Assembly (NCBI GenBank): GCA_020722765.1 | Contig: DYKD01000015.1 | Coordinates: 1-53,166, forward strand | Reading direction: 5' to 3' | Origin: Brevinema andersonii | GTDB taxonomy: Bacteria > Spirochaetota > DYKD01 | DNA: 53,166 nt | Shown: positions 1 to 9,680 of the stretch, one piece after another | How positions within the stretch are numbered: the stretch's first letter is position 1 | Layout: each line of letters begins with the position of its first letter | Made by a program: the position numbers and the translations under genes | Notes under the pieces: generated by a model | Database searches by the model: none | What the model saw: the letters and a program-made list of their open reading frames with translations, nothing else | What the model was told of the DNA's origin: nothing

Positions 1-24
1 GCTTTTTGACGTTGAAACCGATTT

Positions 25-1464
25 TTAACGCACAAATCCTTTGAACAGAATGGCTTTGATACGTCCCATGATCTTTATAAAACCGTCAATATTCCATTTC
101 CAATCAAATATCCGTATCTTGGAGATAAGATATTTGAAGTCAAGTATGATTCTTCTATAGACATAGTTCCTTATCTCCACAAGATCATCCTGCGAGAGTT
201 CTTTTGTCCTGACAACGGGCATAGGTGCAAGCGGACTATACTGTTTCCAGTCCTTTGAAAGCAACAATCCATTTTCCACATAATACTGATAGACATCCGT
301 ATTCGGGAAAGGCGTTGAAAAACAGAACTGCGTATAGAATGGATTGATCTTCTTAATAAACTTGATTGTATTCTCAATGGAACTACGAGTCTCTCCAGGA
401 AGCCCAATAATGGCCATTCCGTAAAAAAGGATGCCTACTTTCTTGCAGAGTTTTGTCGCGTTCTCAATATCTTCCAACGAAATTCCCTTGTTAGTCATCT
501 TAAGGACTTCTGGATCCCCTGACTCTATGCCAAAAGCGAGCTCCTGGCATCCTGCTTTTTTCATGAGCTTCAACTGTTCAAGGTTGACAAGATTAGCACG
601 TGTACAAGCGACCCACTTCAGATTCAGTTTTTCCTGTATCATCAGTTCACAGATCTTTTCAAAACGTCCTTTCTGCAAACCTATGACATCATCAAAAAAG
701 AGGAAACTCTTCAAACCATGCGTTTTTTTCAAAAACTTCAATTCCTCAATCACATTTTCTGGACTCCGAGTCCTATATCCGGATCTGTGATACGCACAGA
801 ACGTGCAAGGGAACGGACATCCACGTGACGTATTGATCAAGGCAAATGGCTGATCAAGGACTCCTGTGTGATAAGGTTTCAGATTGGGCAGCAGATGATA
901 GGCAGGAAATGGCAAATGATCCAAGTCCTCCTGTGGAACCACAGGACCAGTCGTCTTCATCTTCCCTTCTTCAAGATAACTAATCCCTTTGATTGAAGCG
1001 CGTCCAGCAAGTCCATTCTTTTCCAACTGACGGACCAGATCCACAATCATGCTATCAGGTTCACAATTTATGAAAATATCAACAAACTGCCATTTCTTAA
1101 GAGATTCTTCCTTGAGCCAATCGACATCTCCGATGATCTTGTTGCGTAGGACGGTTATGGCATTCAGTCTTTCCTTAGCATACTGCAGGACTTTGACATC
1201 CGTATCTTGAGTATCAAAACCGCAACGGATGAAAACGACGTCTGGCCTGTATGCATCCATCCGTTTCTGGATTTCTTCCAGGGAAATGTCAAATCCATTC
1301 GCATCAATAAGTTCAAGTGGAATTTCCTCACGTTCAAGTACAGCTGCAGTATAAAGAAGGCTGATGGGCGGATAGAGCGCCCCCACATCCTTATGTTCAT
1401 ATCTTTCTTCACGTACAACAACAAATCCGTCCACACGAGGAGGATTAACAAGCATAATTTTCAT
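25..1464 (-). CDS. B12-binding-domain radical SAM enzyme
   Basis: The N-terminal third (about residues 1-150) resembles the cobalamin-binding Rossmann fold found before the radical SAM core in the B12-dependent family (BchE/HpnP/P-methylase type). The cluster-binding motif CPFPCTFC (Cys216, Cys220, Cys223) follows and should hold the [4Fe-4S] cluster that cleaves SAM. GIESGDPEVL and GLPGET are typical later strands of the barrel. The cobalamin-ligand motif DxHxxG is not visible, so B12 may bind base-off without a protein His, or not at all. The start at 1464 (MKIMLVNPP) is preferred because TAAAGG lies 9 nt upstream; the ATG at 1473 directly abuts that site. The substrate cannot be told. The gene lies near the window edge, so its operon partners may be outside. 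Family assignment is firm, reaction unknown. Confidence 0.85.
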   Translation of the reverse strand: MKIMLVNPPRVDGFVVVREERYEHKDVGALYPPISLLYTAAVLEREEIPLELIDANGFDISLEEIQKRMDAYRPDVVFIRCGFDTQDTDVKVLQYAKERLNAITVLRNKIIGDVDWLKEESLKKWQFVDIFINCEPDSMIVDLVRQLEKNGLAGRASIKGISYLEEGKMKTTGPVVPQEDLDHLPFPAYHLLPNLKPYHTGVLDQPFALINTSRGCPFPCTFCAYHRSGYRTRSPENVIEELKFLKKTHGLKSFLFFDDVIGLQKGRFEKICELMIQEKLNLKWVACTRANLVNLEQLKLMKKAGCQELAFGIESGDPEVLKMTNKGISLEDIENATKLCKKVGILFYGMAIIGLPGETRSSIENTIKFIKKINPFYTQFCFSTPFPNTDVYQYYVENGLLLSKDWKQYSPLAPMPVVRTKELSQDDLVEIRNYVYRRIILDFKYLISKIRIFDWKWNIDGFIKIMGRIKAILFKGFVR

Positions 1465-1567
1465 ACAGACCATCCTTTACGACAATATAATAAGAGAAGC
1501 GCAGAAAAGCAAAGGGAAGAATTTCATCCGCCTTGAAACATCCTTTAATCAGATTGAAAATTAGAAA

Positions 1568-3118
1568 CTATTCCAAACAACCATAAGCATCAGGTATGGA
1601 ATCAATCACATCTGATGCCAATAGGCTTCGAACCCCTTTTTTCTTTACGCCGAAATCCGCAGCTTTTCCGTGTAGCCACACAGAAAAAAGCACATGCCTC
1701 AGCAAGGAAAAAGTGAGAAGCCCCCTATGGGAAAGCTCATCTGCCTGACAGACAACTCCTGCCAGTATTCCAGCCAAGACATCACCAGAACCTGCTTTTG
1801 CCAAACCTGGATTTCCTGTCGAATTGATCCAGACCTGCTCTTCAAGGGGATGAAAAATATATGTATCTGAAGATTTAAGGACAATGACTGCCTGGTACTG
1901 GATAGAAAATCCATGAACAGCTTTGATATCTTCCCGCTTCTGGAGATCAATTTTTCTTCCAAGCAAACGCTCCATCTCCCCAACATGCGGAGTCAGTACA
2001 GAACGGTTCCTGACAATATCGAGCAAAGTCAGATCCTCTGCTATCATATTCAAAGCATCAGCATCCAAAATGACAATCCCTTTCAACGTGGAAAGAAGGT
2101 CCTTTAGGTCTGCATGTCGTTCAGAAGAGACACCTAAACCAGGTCCTGCGAGTATCACTTTTTTCTCATGAATCCCAGTCTTCAAAAGGGGCATAGCCTC
2201 ATCCACTGGTTGGACCATTACTTCATGGAATTTTGATGACAGCACAGACCAGATCGACCTATCACAATACAAGGTGACAAGCCCGACACCAGACCTAATG
2301 GCAGCTTCACCTGCAAGGTATGCGGCTCCGTTCCTGTTTTCAGAACCTGCCCATATACCCAGATGTCCAAACATATTCTTGTGCGAATGATCAGGACGAG
2401 GAGGAATATCTTTTTTCGCTTCACTATCATCATACCATGAAAAGACGCTATCCACTGAGGCAAGGGAATCTTCTGAGAACCCAATATTCCTGATATGAAG
2501 TCTACCGCAATGACGTTTCATAGGATGAAGAAGAAGGGGTAACTTTGGCAATCCTATGGTTACAGTCTCATGAGCTCTTATAAAAAATGATGGGATCTCT
2601 ATACTATCAGAAAAAAAACCAGATGGAAGATCAAGAGAAACAACTTTTACTCCAGAACGGTTGATCTGACTGATCAGTTCGACATAATGTCCATTGATAT
2701 CTTTCGTAACACCTGTACCAAAAAGGGCATCTATGATGATTTCGCATCTCCTGATAGCTGCAGTATTAATGACAATATTTTTCAATGAAGTGACATCTCT
2801 TTTACGAATTCCTGTCAGATGCCTGTAAAAATATCTGCAGTCGCTCCGCATTTCAGATGGCTTTTTGGAATAAAAAACTGTAAGATCCCTGTATCCTTTT
2901 CTTCTAAGAAACATGGCGAGTGCGAACCCATCTCCCCCATTGTTTCCTGGTCCACAGAAAATTCCTATTCTTGTACTCTTGTTTAAGGAAAGATCCTTGG
3001 AACAGAAATCCGCAAGCATCAAGCCTGCACGCCCCATAAGATCCCTCGACTTTATTCCTTGGGCTTCACATGTCGTTCTATCCAGTTCTTCCGCAGAATT
3101 CTTATCTAGAACCTTCAC
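1568..3118 (-). CDS. nnr: bifunctional NAD(P)HX epimerase / dehydratase
   Basis: Repairs hydrated NADH and NADPH: the N-terminal half (about 1-215) is the YjeF/NnrE epimerase with the GPGNNGGDG loop at residues 56-64; the C-terminal half (about 230-510) is the ribokinase-like ADP-dependent NnrD dehydratase with LAGPGLG, a PHVGEMERL segment and the GSGDVLAG nucleotide-binding motif. Length (516 aa) matches the usual fused enzyme. Its ATG overlaps the stop codon of the upstream beta-propeller gene (ATGA), so the two are translationally coupled. This coupling has no obvious functional meaning. Cytoplasmic housekeeping metabolite repair. Confidence 0.93.
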   Translation of the reverse strand: MKVLDKNSAEELDRTTCEAQGIKSRDLMGRAGLMLADFCSKDLSLNKSTRIGIFCGPGNNGGDGFALAMFLRRKGYRDLTVFYSKKPSEMRSDCRYFYRHLTGIRKRDVTSLKNIVINTAAIRRCEIIIDALFGTGVTKDINGHYVELISQINRSGVKVVSLDLPSGFFSDSIEIPSFFIRAHETVTIGLPKLPLLLHPMKRHCGRLHIRNIGFSEDSLASVDSVFSWYDDSEAKKDIPPRPDHSHKNMFGHLGIWAGSENRNGAAYLAGEAAIRSGVGLVTLYCDRSIWSVLSSKFHEVMVQPVDEAMPLLKTGIHEKKVILAGPGLGVSSERHADLKDLLSTLKGIVILDADALNMIAEDLTLLDIVRNRSVLTPHVGEMERLLGRKIDLQKREDIKAVHGFSIQYQAVIVLKSSDTYIFHPLEEQVWINSTGNPGLAKAGSGDVLAGILAGVVCQADELSHRGLLTFSLLRHVLFSVWLHGKAADFGVKKKGVRSLLASDVIDSIPDAYGCLE

Positions 3119-4296
3119 TTCTCGATTCCGGTAATGCCAGCTTTGAAAATACCATCTACAGTGACAATCGCATCATTGATCTCAAAATCAGAGGTCTCTC
3201 CCACCTTTTCAAGAAGTGCATAGGAATCAGACAAGGATACAACCCGTGCTTTCCCTTTCAGCTTTGTCGGATCAAATCCCACCACAGAATTATTGAACGG
3301 ATTGATTTTCTCCTCATACACCTGGAATATATCTCCTTTTTTGATGCTATTTGCAGATCCTACTCCAATCTTATAAAATTTAGAGGATGGCAATTTGGAG
3401 GATATATTCTCAAAAGGAATGACCTTGATCACATCTTTGGGCAATTCATAAGAAACATAATCGTCATTCATTGAGAAAGACGGGAAAAAACCCTCATCCA
3501 ATATTTTTGAGGACTTATTTACAATCAGATTATAGACTTCTACGCCTTGTCCTTCAATACCATAAGCAAGATATTTCCCTTTGGAATCAAAAGAAAGTCC
3601 TTGGACAGGTCCACTCACAGAAAAAGAATTCGTATTTTTGTCAGGCATCTTCATCAGTATGATCCTATTTCCCTGTCCATTATAGAAAGCGTATGTGTTC
3701 CCATCACTCGAGACTGCGAAATCATCGATATCTGAAAGAAGGATATCACGCTCTCCTGCCGGATCCATGAAATAGACAGAGAATTCATCATCCATATAAA
3801 GAAGTCCCCGATCTCCTGGAAGATAATACGGCCGTCTTCCGAATGTGACCTGTGAATTGTTCTTAGAAGCTATATCATAGAGATAAATCTGACCATCGCC
3901 AGAATACAGGATCTTGAGGCTGTCCGGAGACCAGACAATGGAATCAATGGCTGAAACAGGAGTCTTGAATTCAGTCACATTCCTCTGACTATCAGAGACT
4001 TTCAATATGGAAGTATCCTGAAAGGCAATGTAATTACCATCATAGGACCAGACAGGAGAAATATTTTTCCCAAAAAAAAGAGTCTCCTCGGCACCATCAG
4101 ACATCGTATAAAGGCGCCACACTATAGACCCAGAACTTTTTCCGACGCTCCCATACAGGAAAGCGTTCATGGTGGGAGACCAGATCACACCTTTACCAGA
4201 AAGAGTGGTTGATCCGTCTTTACCTGTCTGTGAATAGGCAAAAGGGATGAATGCCAGAACCAGTAACATGAAAGTGATTTTTTTCATCATCATCAT
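3115..4296 (-). CDS. secreted TolB/PD40-like beta-propeller protein with FlgT-like C-terminus
   Basis: A signal peptide (MKKITFMLLVLAFIPFAYSQ) is followed by repeated four-stranded blades with motifs such as VWSYDGNYIAF, VWSPDSLKILYSG and SFDSKGKYLAYG, typical of TolB/WD40-like propellers. The last ~90 residues (IGVGSANSIKKGDIFQVYEE onward) resemble the small beta-domain at the end of FlgT and related surface proteins. Probably periplasmic. Six tandem ATG codons (4302-4285) open the frame. GGAG ends directly before the first, so the ATG at 4296 (6 nt spacing) or 4293 (9 nt) is the likely start. A near-consensus promoter lies upstream, separating it from the ATPase operon. A scaffold or ligand-binding role is only inferred from the fold. 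Confidence 0.7.
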   Translation of the reverse strand: MMMMKKITFMLLVLAFIPFAYSQTGKDGSTTLSGKGVIWSPTMNAFLYGSVGKSSGSIVWRLYTMSDGAEETLFFGKNISPVWSYDGNYIAFQDTSILKVSDSQRNVTEFKTPVSAIDSIVWSPDSLKILYSGDGQIYLYDIASKNNSQVTFGRRPYYLPGDRGLLYMDDEFSVYFMDPAGERDILLSDIDDFAVSSDGNTYAFYNGQGNRIILMKMPDKNTNSFSVSGPVQGLSFDSKGKYLAYGIEGQGVEVYNLIVNKSSKILDEGFFPSFSMNDDYVSYELPKDVIKVIPFENISSKLPSSKFYKIGVGSANSIKKGDIFQVYEEKINPFNNSVVGFDPTKLKGKARVVSLSDSYALLEKVGETSDFEINDAIVTVDGIFKAGITGIEK

Positions 4297-4328
4297 CATC
4301 ATCTCCTACATACTGATATCTAAACACA

Positions 4329-4356
4329 ATTATACGTCATCACGGCAAGATTTCAA
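4329..4356 (-). promoter_or_regulatory. predicted sigma70-type promoter of the beta-propeller gene
   Basis: On the minus strand TTGAAA (4356-4351) and a perfect TATAAT (4334-4329) are separated by 16 nt. The site sits in the 87-nt gap between atpD and the beta-propeller gene, so the propeller-nnr pair can be transcribed apart from the ATPase operon. Confidence 0.65.
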
Positions 4357-4383
4357 AAAAAAACTGGAACAGAGGAAAAGCCC

Positions 4384-4995
4384 CTATCTCCTCTTTTTAA
4401 GGACTTTCAGAGTAGAAAACGCTTCCCGCTCAGCTTCCTCAAGGCGTTCAATAATATAGCTGATCGTTTCCTTATAATCAGGGATGCTGATCTTTTCCAA
4501 GGCATTCACTTTCCTGATCGTACTTTTGATTTCCTTAGCAAGCCTGAGAACCGTAATCCTCAGCTGGGCCAGATGTGAAATAATGTCAAGGATTTTCCTG
4601 AAATGCGTCACAGTATGATCAACCCAAGGACTTGTATTCAAAAGGCTATAATAAAGCTTTGGTTCCTTGATGGAAGATTCAACAACCGGGATGCTTACCC
4701 CCATTACCTTCTTATAATGGACATTGATGCTCGCATTGATATTCACCATGGAAGCGATGTTTTCCATTTTCGAAACACCTTCCCTAAGGATGGCATTTTC
4801 CAGTGCTTCATAGGCTTCCTTCAACAAGTCCTTGATTTCAGACTCAGTCATTTTAGCCTTGCTTATCACCGAGAGAAGCTCACCCAACAGTATGGTCTTC
4901 TTCTGGTCAAGGAGCTCGAAACCTTCCTTTGCGAAGGACAGCTCCCCTTTCAGCATGAATAGGTTTGTCTTTGTTGGTGGAATATCTTTAGGCAT
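4384..4995 (-). CDS. atpD: V/A-type ATP synthase subunit D (central rotor stalk)
   Basis: At 203 aa this has the family's usual size and is built of two long helical segments (about 15-75 and 125-200) that form the coiled-coil rotor axle inside the A3B3 head. The N-terminal PPTKTNLFMLKGEL segment matches the conserved opening of V/A-type D subunits (typically PTKxxLxxLKxxL). It starts 2 nt after atpB and is the last gene of the ATPase operon. It couples catalysis in A3B3 to ring rotation through subunits F and C. Confidence 0.93.
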   Translation of the reverse strand: MPKDIPPTKTNLFMLKGELSFAKEGFELLDQKKTILLGELLSVISKAKMTESEIKDLLKEAYEALENAILREGVSKMENIASMVNINASINVHYKKVMGVSIPVVESSIKEPKLYYSLLNTSPWVDHTVTHFRKILDIISHLAQLRITVLRLAKEIKSTIRKVNALEKISIPDYKETISYIIERLEEAEREAFSTLKVLKKRR

Positions 4996-4997
4996 CT

Positions 4998-6371
4998 TTA
5001 TTTACCGTAATACTTCTTGATCTCTTCATCCGTTATCCTGTAAAGTTCCTCGCGAGGCAGCACAGAAATGCAACGCCACCCGATATCAAGAGTCTGTTCT
5101 ATGCTGCGGTCTTCATCATGGCGCTGTGCAATGAATTCTGTCTCGAACTTTTCACCAAACTTGATGTACGACTTGTCAATCGTGCTCAGCTCTTCCTCTC
5201 CAATGACTGATGCAAGAGCACGGACTTCCTTCACACGGGAATAGGCTGCAAAAAGCTGGCTTGCAAGATGAGGATGGTCTTCACGTGTATAACCCTCGCC
5301 AATACCGTCCTTCATGATGCGGGAGAGCGAAGGAAGAACAGAGATAGGAGGATAGATACCACGCTGGTTCAGGTCGCGGCCAAGCACGACTTGTCCTTCA
5401 GTAATATAACCTGTGAGGTCAGGGATAGGATGGGAAATATCATCATTAGGCATGGTCAGTATGGGCACTTGCGTTATGGAACCATTGATTCCAGCAACCA
5501 TACCTGAACGCTCATAAAGTGTAGCCAAATCAGAATAAAGATAACCTGGATACCCTTTTCGTGCGGGAATCTCTCCACGTAATGTTGAAATCTCGCGTAA
5601 CGCTTCACAATAGTTGGAAAGGTCAGAGAGGATGACAAGCACGTGCATCTTCTTTTCAAAGGCAAGATATTCAGCCGCAGTAAGAGCTGCGCGCGGAGTG
5701 ACAATACGTTCGACAGAAGGCTTATCCGCAAGTGAAAGGAACATGACGACCTTGTCAAGAACACCGCTGTCCCTGAATCCCTGGATAAAATAATTGGCTA
5801 CGTCATATTTGAGACCCATGGCAGCGAAGACGATTACAAAGCGCGTATCTTCACCCACAATCTTCGCCTGGCTTATAATCTGTCTTGCAATGACATTATG
5901 CGGAAGACCGTTGCCTGAGAAGATAGGAAGTTTCTGTCCTCGGATCAATGTATTCATCCCATCAATGGCAGAGATACCTGTCTGGATAAATTTCGTAGGG
6001 TATGTACGGACAGTAGGATTAAGCGGATTGCCGTTGACATCCAGCTCAAGATCAGAAAAAATGGCAGGGCCGCCATCAATTGGCCGCCCGATTCCGTCAA
6101 AGACACGACCTACAATATCATCACACACCTTCAGCTTGAGGGCCTTCCCCCTGAAACTGACACGCGTGTTCTTGATATTCAACCCGGTTGTACCTTCAAA
6201 AACCTGGACAACAACAAAATCCTCATGTGTCTCCAGGACCATACCGAGCCGTTCCTTGCCCTTGTCATCAACAACTTCAACAAGTTCGTTATAACCTACG
6301 GCCTGTGTTTTTTCTACTATGATGATCGGTCCGTAGATATTCGCTAGACCTTTGTATTCAAAAGACGCCAT
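4998..6371 (-). CDS. atpB: V/A-type ATP synthase subunit B (non-catalytic head)
   Basis: 457 aa, the usual B-subunit length. The beta-barrel N-domain (about 1-75) is followed by a RecA-like domain with [23 protein letters not shown] where the catalytic P-loop would be (degenerate, as expected for B), and [25 protein letters not shown]. It alternates with AtpA in the hexameric head on the cytoplasmic side. GGAGGA precedes the ATG at good spacing. It lies 18 nt after atpA in the same operon. Confidence 0.96.
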   Translation of the reverse strand: MASFEYKGLANIYGPIIIVEKTQAVGYNELVEVVDDKGKERLGMVLETHEDFVVVQVFEGTTGLNIKNTRVSFRGKALKLKVCDDIVGRVFDGIGRPIDGGPAIFSDLELDVNGNPLNPTVRTYPTKFIQTGISAIDGMNTLIRGQKLPIFSGNGLPHNVIARQIISQAKIVGEDTRFVIVFAAMGLKYDVANYFIQGFRDSGVLDKVVMFLSLADKPSVERIVTPRAALTAAEYLAFEKKMHVLVILSDLSNYCEALREISTLRGEIPARKGYPGYLYSDLATLYERSGMVAGINGSITQVPILTMPNDDISHPIPDLTGYITEGQVVLGRDLNQRGIYPPISVLPSLSRIMKDGIGEGYTREDHPHLASQLFAAYSRVKEVRALASVIGEEELSTIDKSYIKFGEKFETEFIAQRHDEDRSIEQTLDIGWRCISVLPREELYRITDEEIKKYYGK

Positions 6372-6389
6372 TGTGTTCCTCCGTCAGGC

Positions 6390-8135
6390 TCAGGCCATGT
6401 TCTGTATTGCTGTTATGATATCATCCAACTTCTTGTAATCGTCATTACTGATCTGATATTTCATCTGTGAGATTGTTGTGTAAACAGGATTGCTCCTGAT
6501 CTGGTTCACAGTCTCTCCAGCCTTGACGAGTTCCGTTCCTTTCCTATAGAATTCAATGACAACTTCAAGCATCTTGAACTGCTTGGCAGGAACAGTGAAC
6601 ATGTCAATCTTGTCATACGCATTCTGCTGCAGGAAAGCATTTTTAAATACCCTGCAAACTTCCAAAATCAATTTCTGGCTTTCAGGCAAGGTATCAGGAC
6701 CTACCAGTTTGACGACCTGCTGCAGTTTTATCTCTTTCTGGAGAAGATCCATTATGATGTTCCGGTATTCGAACCACCGTGTATCAACATTCTTTCCCCA
6801 CCACGAAGTGACTTCAGTCAGATATTCACTGTAACTCTCAATCCAACTGATGGCAGGATAATGACGAGAATTTGCCAGTTGCCTGTCCAAAGCCCAGAAA
6901 CAGCGGACAAACCGTTTTGAATGCTGTGTGACAGGTTCAGAGAAGTCTCCCCCTGGTGGTGACACAGCTCCAATGATGGAGATGGTTCCGTTCTTACCAC
7001 AAAGCGTTTCAGTGGCACCAGCACGTTCATAGAATTGGGCCAACCTTGTAGGAAGGTAGGACGGGAATCCTTCATCTGCGGGCATCTCTTCCATACGGCC
7101 AGAAAGCTCTCTCAAAGCTTCAGCCCAACGGGAAGTGGAGTCTGCCATGACTGCCACATCATATCCCATATCCCTGTAGTATTCAGCGATTGTGATTCCT
7201 GTATAAATGGAAGCCTCGCGCGCAGCTACAGGCATGTTTGAAATATTGGCAATCAGCACAGTCCGTCCCATGAGTGATTGTCCTGTACGGGGATCTATCA
7301 ATTTTGGAAAACTGAGAAGGACGTCTGTCATCTCATTTCCACGTTCTCCACAACCTACATAAACGATGATATCCACATCAGCCCATTTTGCTAGTGCGTG
7401 CTGGACCATGGTTTTTCCAGTCCCAAAACCACCTGGAACAATCGATGTTCCACCCTTTGAAAGAGGGAACAAAGTATCAATGACACGCTGTCCTGTGATC
7501 ATAGGAATATCTGAATTAATCCGTTTGGTGACAGGCCGAGGTTCACGTATGGCCCATGTCTGGTACATTTTCACTTCATACGTTCCAGTCTTACCTTTTA
7601 CCTTTGCAAGCACATGGTCAATATTGAAATCACCACTTGAAACCATCTCTTCAACAACACCTATCTCCTTGTCTGGTGGAACCATGACACGATGCTCTAC
7701 TGTTTCTGTCTCCTGCACAGTTCCAATAATCTGCCCTGGAGAAACCTGGTTTCCAACTTTAACCAACGGAGTGAATGCCCATAGTTTCTTATGATCAAGA
7801 GAATCTACACGGCTTCCTTTCTGGATATAATTTCCATACTTGTCGCGAATGGCAGTCAATGGTCTTTCTATTCCATCATAAATGGACCGTAAAAGACCAG
7901 GCCCCAGCTCCAAGGAAAGCGGCATTCCAGAACCAAAGACCTTGTCTCCAGGTTTTAATCCTGTAGTATCTTCGTAAACCTGGACAATCGCTTCTGTGCC
8001 ATCAAGACGGACAATCTCACCAATAAGGTGCTGATCGCCAACCTCAACAACTTCAAGCATGCGCGCATACTCAACGTTCTTGACTTTTACAACAGGGCCA
8101 TTAACTCCCTTGATCTGACCAATCTCTTGAGACAT
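6390..8135 (-). CDS. atpA: V/A-type ATP synthase catalytic subunit A
   Basis: Catalytic nucleotide-binding subunit, 581 aa. The P-loop reads GGFGTGKT (residues 235-242). The bulge or non-homologous region characteristic of V/A-type A subunits lies before it (about 110-190), which distinguishes it from F-type beta. GCGERGNEM, MADSTSRWAEALRE and GAVSPPGGDFSEPV are the conserved catalytic-head motifs. It is followed by atpB and atpD and preceded by atpE. Whether the enzyme works as a synthase or as an ion pump cannot be read from this subunit. Confidence 0.97.
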   Translation of the reverse strand: MSQEIGQIKGVNGPVVKVKNVEYARMLEVVEVGDQHLIGEIVRLDGTEAIVQVYEDTTGLKPGDKVFGSGMPLSLELGPGLLRSIYDGIERPLTAIRDKYGNYIQKGSRVDSLDHKKLWAFTPLVKVGNQVSPGQIIGTVQETETVEHRVMVPPDKEIGVVEEMVSSGDFNIDHVLAKVKGKTGTYEVKMYQTWAIREPRPVTKRINSDIPMITGQRVIDTLFPLSKGGTSIVPGGFGTGKTMVQHALAKWADVDIIVYVGCGERGNEMTDVLLSFPKLIDPRTGQSLMGRTVLIANISNMPVAAREASIYTGITIAEYYRDMGYDVAVMADSTSRWAEALRELSGRMEEMPADEGFPSYLPTRLAQFYERAGATETLCGKNGTISIIGAVSPPGGDFSEPVTQHSKRFVRCFWALDRQLANSRHYPAISWIESYSEYLTEVTSWWGKNVDTRWFEYRNIIMDLLQKEIKLQQVVKLVGPDTLPESQKLILEVCRVFKNAFLQQNAYDKIDMFTVPAKQFKMLEVVIEFYRKGTELVKAGETVNQIRSNPVYTTISQMKYQISNDDYKKLDDIITAIQNMA

Positions 8136-8158
8136 AATTGTACCTTCTTATGGTTTTT

Positions 8159-8821
8159 TCAGTTTTTCGATTCACAGGCATGTCCAAGCGTGCGACAATA
8201 ATCCAGATTCGCGACCAAAGCGTCAACATCATTGTTTATCTGGCGGATGACATCCTCTTTCCTACGCCTCCAGATCCCTTCCAAAGTATTGTCACTGACT
8301 ACATGTCCTGTCATATCACTAAGGATAAAACCGTCCAGAGCATCGTTCTTTTCAACAGAAAACTCATGACCAGGATGATCTTTCATATATTTCTTCAAGC
8401 TCTCTTCCAGTTTCGACGATCCAGAAATCCTTACAGCTCCTTGAAACAGGGGCAGACTCCTATCCAGCATGTTCACCATGAAGGGAATATACCGGGCATC
8501 ATCCTTCAAGGAGAGAAAATAATTATGGGTCATCTCAAGTATTTTCCTGATGAGGATCTGCTTCTCCATCAGGATCATCCGTTTCTGTTCGGATTCCAGA
8601 TTTCTTGCCTTGTTGGATTTCAGCGTCTTCACTGCAGCTTCAGCAGTCCGCTCTGCCTTAACCCTGATGTCCGCTACATCCGCATTCGCTTTCTTCTCAT
8701 ATTCCCTGATTGCCTTTTCATCAGCCGCCTTGATACTTGCAATCTCAGAAGTCGTCTTTGCCTCCAACTCCTGTATGATGTCCTGGCTGTTATCAATGAA
8801 AAATTCATCATTTGCTTTCAT
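8159..8821 (-). CDS. atpE: V/A-type ATP synthase subunit E (peripheral stalk)
   Basis: 220 aa. The N-terminal ~95 residues are charged and rich in Ala, Glu and Lys with heptad character (segments such as EKKANADVADIRVKAERTAE), giving the long helix that pairs with subunit H/G. The C-terminal part (about 110-215, with DGFILSDMTGHVVSDNTLEG) is the globular domain that contacts the A/B head. Family size and operon position (between F and A) agree. Sequence conservation in this subunit is low, so context carries part of the call. Confidence 0.87.
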   Translation of the reverse strand: MKANDEFFIDNSQDIIQELEAKTTSEIASIKAADEKAIREYEKKANADVADIRVKAERTAEAAVKTLKSNKARNLESEQKRMILMEKQILIRKILEMTHNYFLSLKDDARYIPFMVNMLDRSLPLFQGAVRISGSSKLEESLKKYMKDHPGHEFSVEKNDALDGFILSDMTGHVVSDNTLEGIWRRRKEDVIRQINNDVDALVANLDYCRTLGHACESKN

Positions 8822-8842
8822 ATCAGTTGCCTCTCCTCGGGA

Positions 8843-9142
8843 TCAGATAGAGATTCCCACGGCTTTCTTGATTATCTCTTCAATCGTAATCTTGTCCTCA
8901 ACTGGACCCGTCCTATCCGGAATATCGATGATCAGAGGGAAATCACAGGTAAAATTATATTTCTCTACCTCGATCATTTTTCCAACTTTTTCAGAAACCA
9001 GGATTATTCCATATTCCTTTTGGGAAAGAAGTTTCTTGATCTCAGAACCGGCATCTTCCCTATTGTCAACTACTATGCCTTCGATACCGACAAGCCTGAA
9101 TCCCAAGACCATGTCCCTGTCACCAAGAACAAAATATTTCAT
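8843..9142 (-). CDS. atpF: V/A-type ATP synthase subunit F
   Basis: 99 aa, standard for the small Rossmann-like F subunit that binds the D-subunit axle. MKYFVLGDRDMVLGFRLVGIEG and the later IILVSEKVGKMI are characteristic (compare the family pattern VIGDxDTVxGFRLAG and ILxTExIA). The ATG overlaps the stop of the cation-transporter relic (ATGA), so its translation may depend on ribosomes finishing that broken frame. Confidence 0.92.
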   Translation of the reverse strand: MKYFVLGDRDMVLGFRLVGIEGIVVDNREDAGSEIKKLLSQKEYGIILVSEKVGKMIEVEKYNFTCDFPLIIDIPDRTGPVEDKITIEEIIKKAVGISI

Positions 9143-9664
9143 CTTCTGCAGACTCCTTTATCGCAATCCTCTAACTCAAATTCCAGTGTGGAATGGCTAA
9201 TACCGAACTTCTCCTTAAGAAGGCATTTGATAGCCCTCTTGATCTCCTCCATCTTCCTGATATTGGCCTGAGCTATACGTACGTGTCCTTCATAAAAGAC
9301 ATCCCTCTCATTCAGGGACCACGCATGCACATGATGCAAATCCTCCACACATCTGATCTTGAGGATCTCTTCCTCTATTTTTTCCAATGAGATGTGGTCA
9401 GGAACAGACTGCATCAGGACGCTTGTATCCATAGGTCCGTTTCTTGTCTGATGGTTTTGATGCCACCTTCTCAGAAAACCAAGCCACCACAAGACTGAAT
9501 GTGTCCATGAAATTATGGAACGCATCAGACAGGAGAGCCAAGCTGTTTGATAACAGACCTCCAACAAGCTCGACAACTGAAATGATAAGATTGAGTACCA
9601 TGGGAAACCCCAGGGTTTTCAATCCCGCATGTTCATGGACATGAGAGCCCTCATGTTCGTGCAA
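9139..9664 (-). pseudogene. relic of a cation diffusion facilitator (CzcD/ZitB-like), internally deleted and frameshifted
   Basis: From a TTG at 9664 the first frame encodes a His-rich start (HEHEGSHVHEHAG), two membrane helices with the metal-site pattern LLSDAFHNFMD, and KRTYGYKR, the conserved N-terminal third of CDF metal exporters, then stops at 9398. The other frame (to 9139) encodes SVLMQSVPDHISLEKIEEEI and VEDLHHVHAWSL, the cytoplasmic C-terminal domain. The frames switch near 9415-9430, where YGYKR runs straight into SVLMQSVP. Everything between, that is transmembrane helices 3-6, is missing (roughly 400 bases by comparison with a normal CDF gene). The product cannot transport. It sits between atpK and atpF, and its stop overlaps the atpF start. 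Decay after insertion into the operon is inferred. Confidence 0.8.
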
Positions 9665-9680
9665 AAAAACAGACCTGTTA

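Noticed and set aside
8138-9271. Open frame of 377 codons on plus, opposite atpE, atpF and the transporter relic
   Set aside because: It mirrors clear coding sequence on minus, has no family resemblance, is rich in Phe, Ile, Cys and Ser as antisense frames are, and lacks a ribosome site.
9398-9664. Programmed frameshift to make a full CDF transporter
   Set aside because: Joining the frames still leaves out transmembrane helices 3-6, so no working transporter would result; there is no slippery site at the junction.
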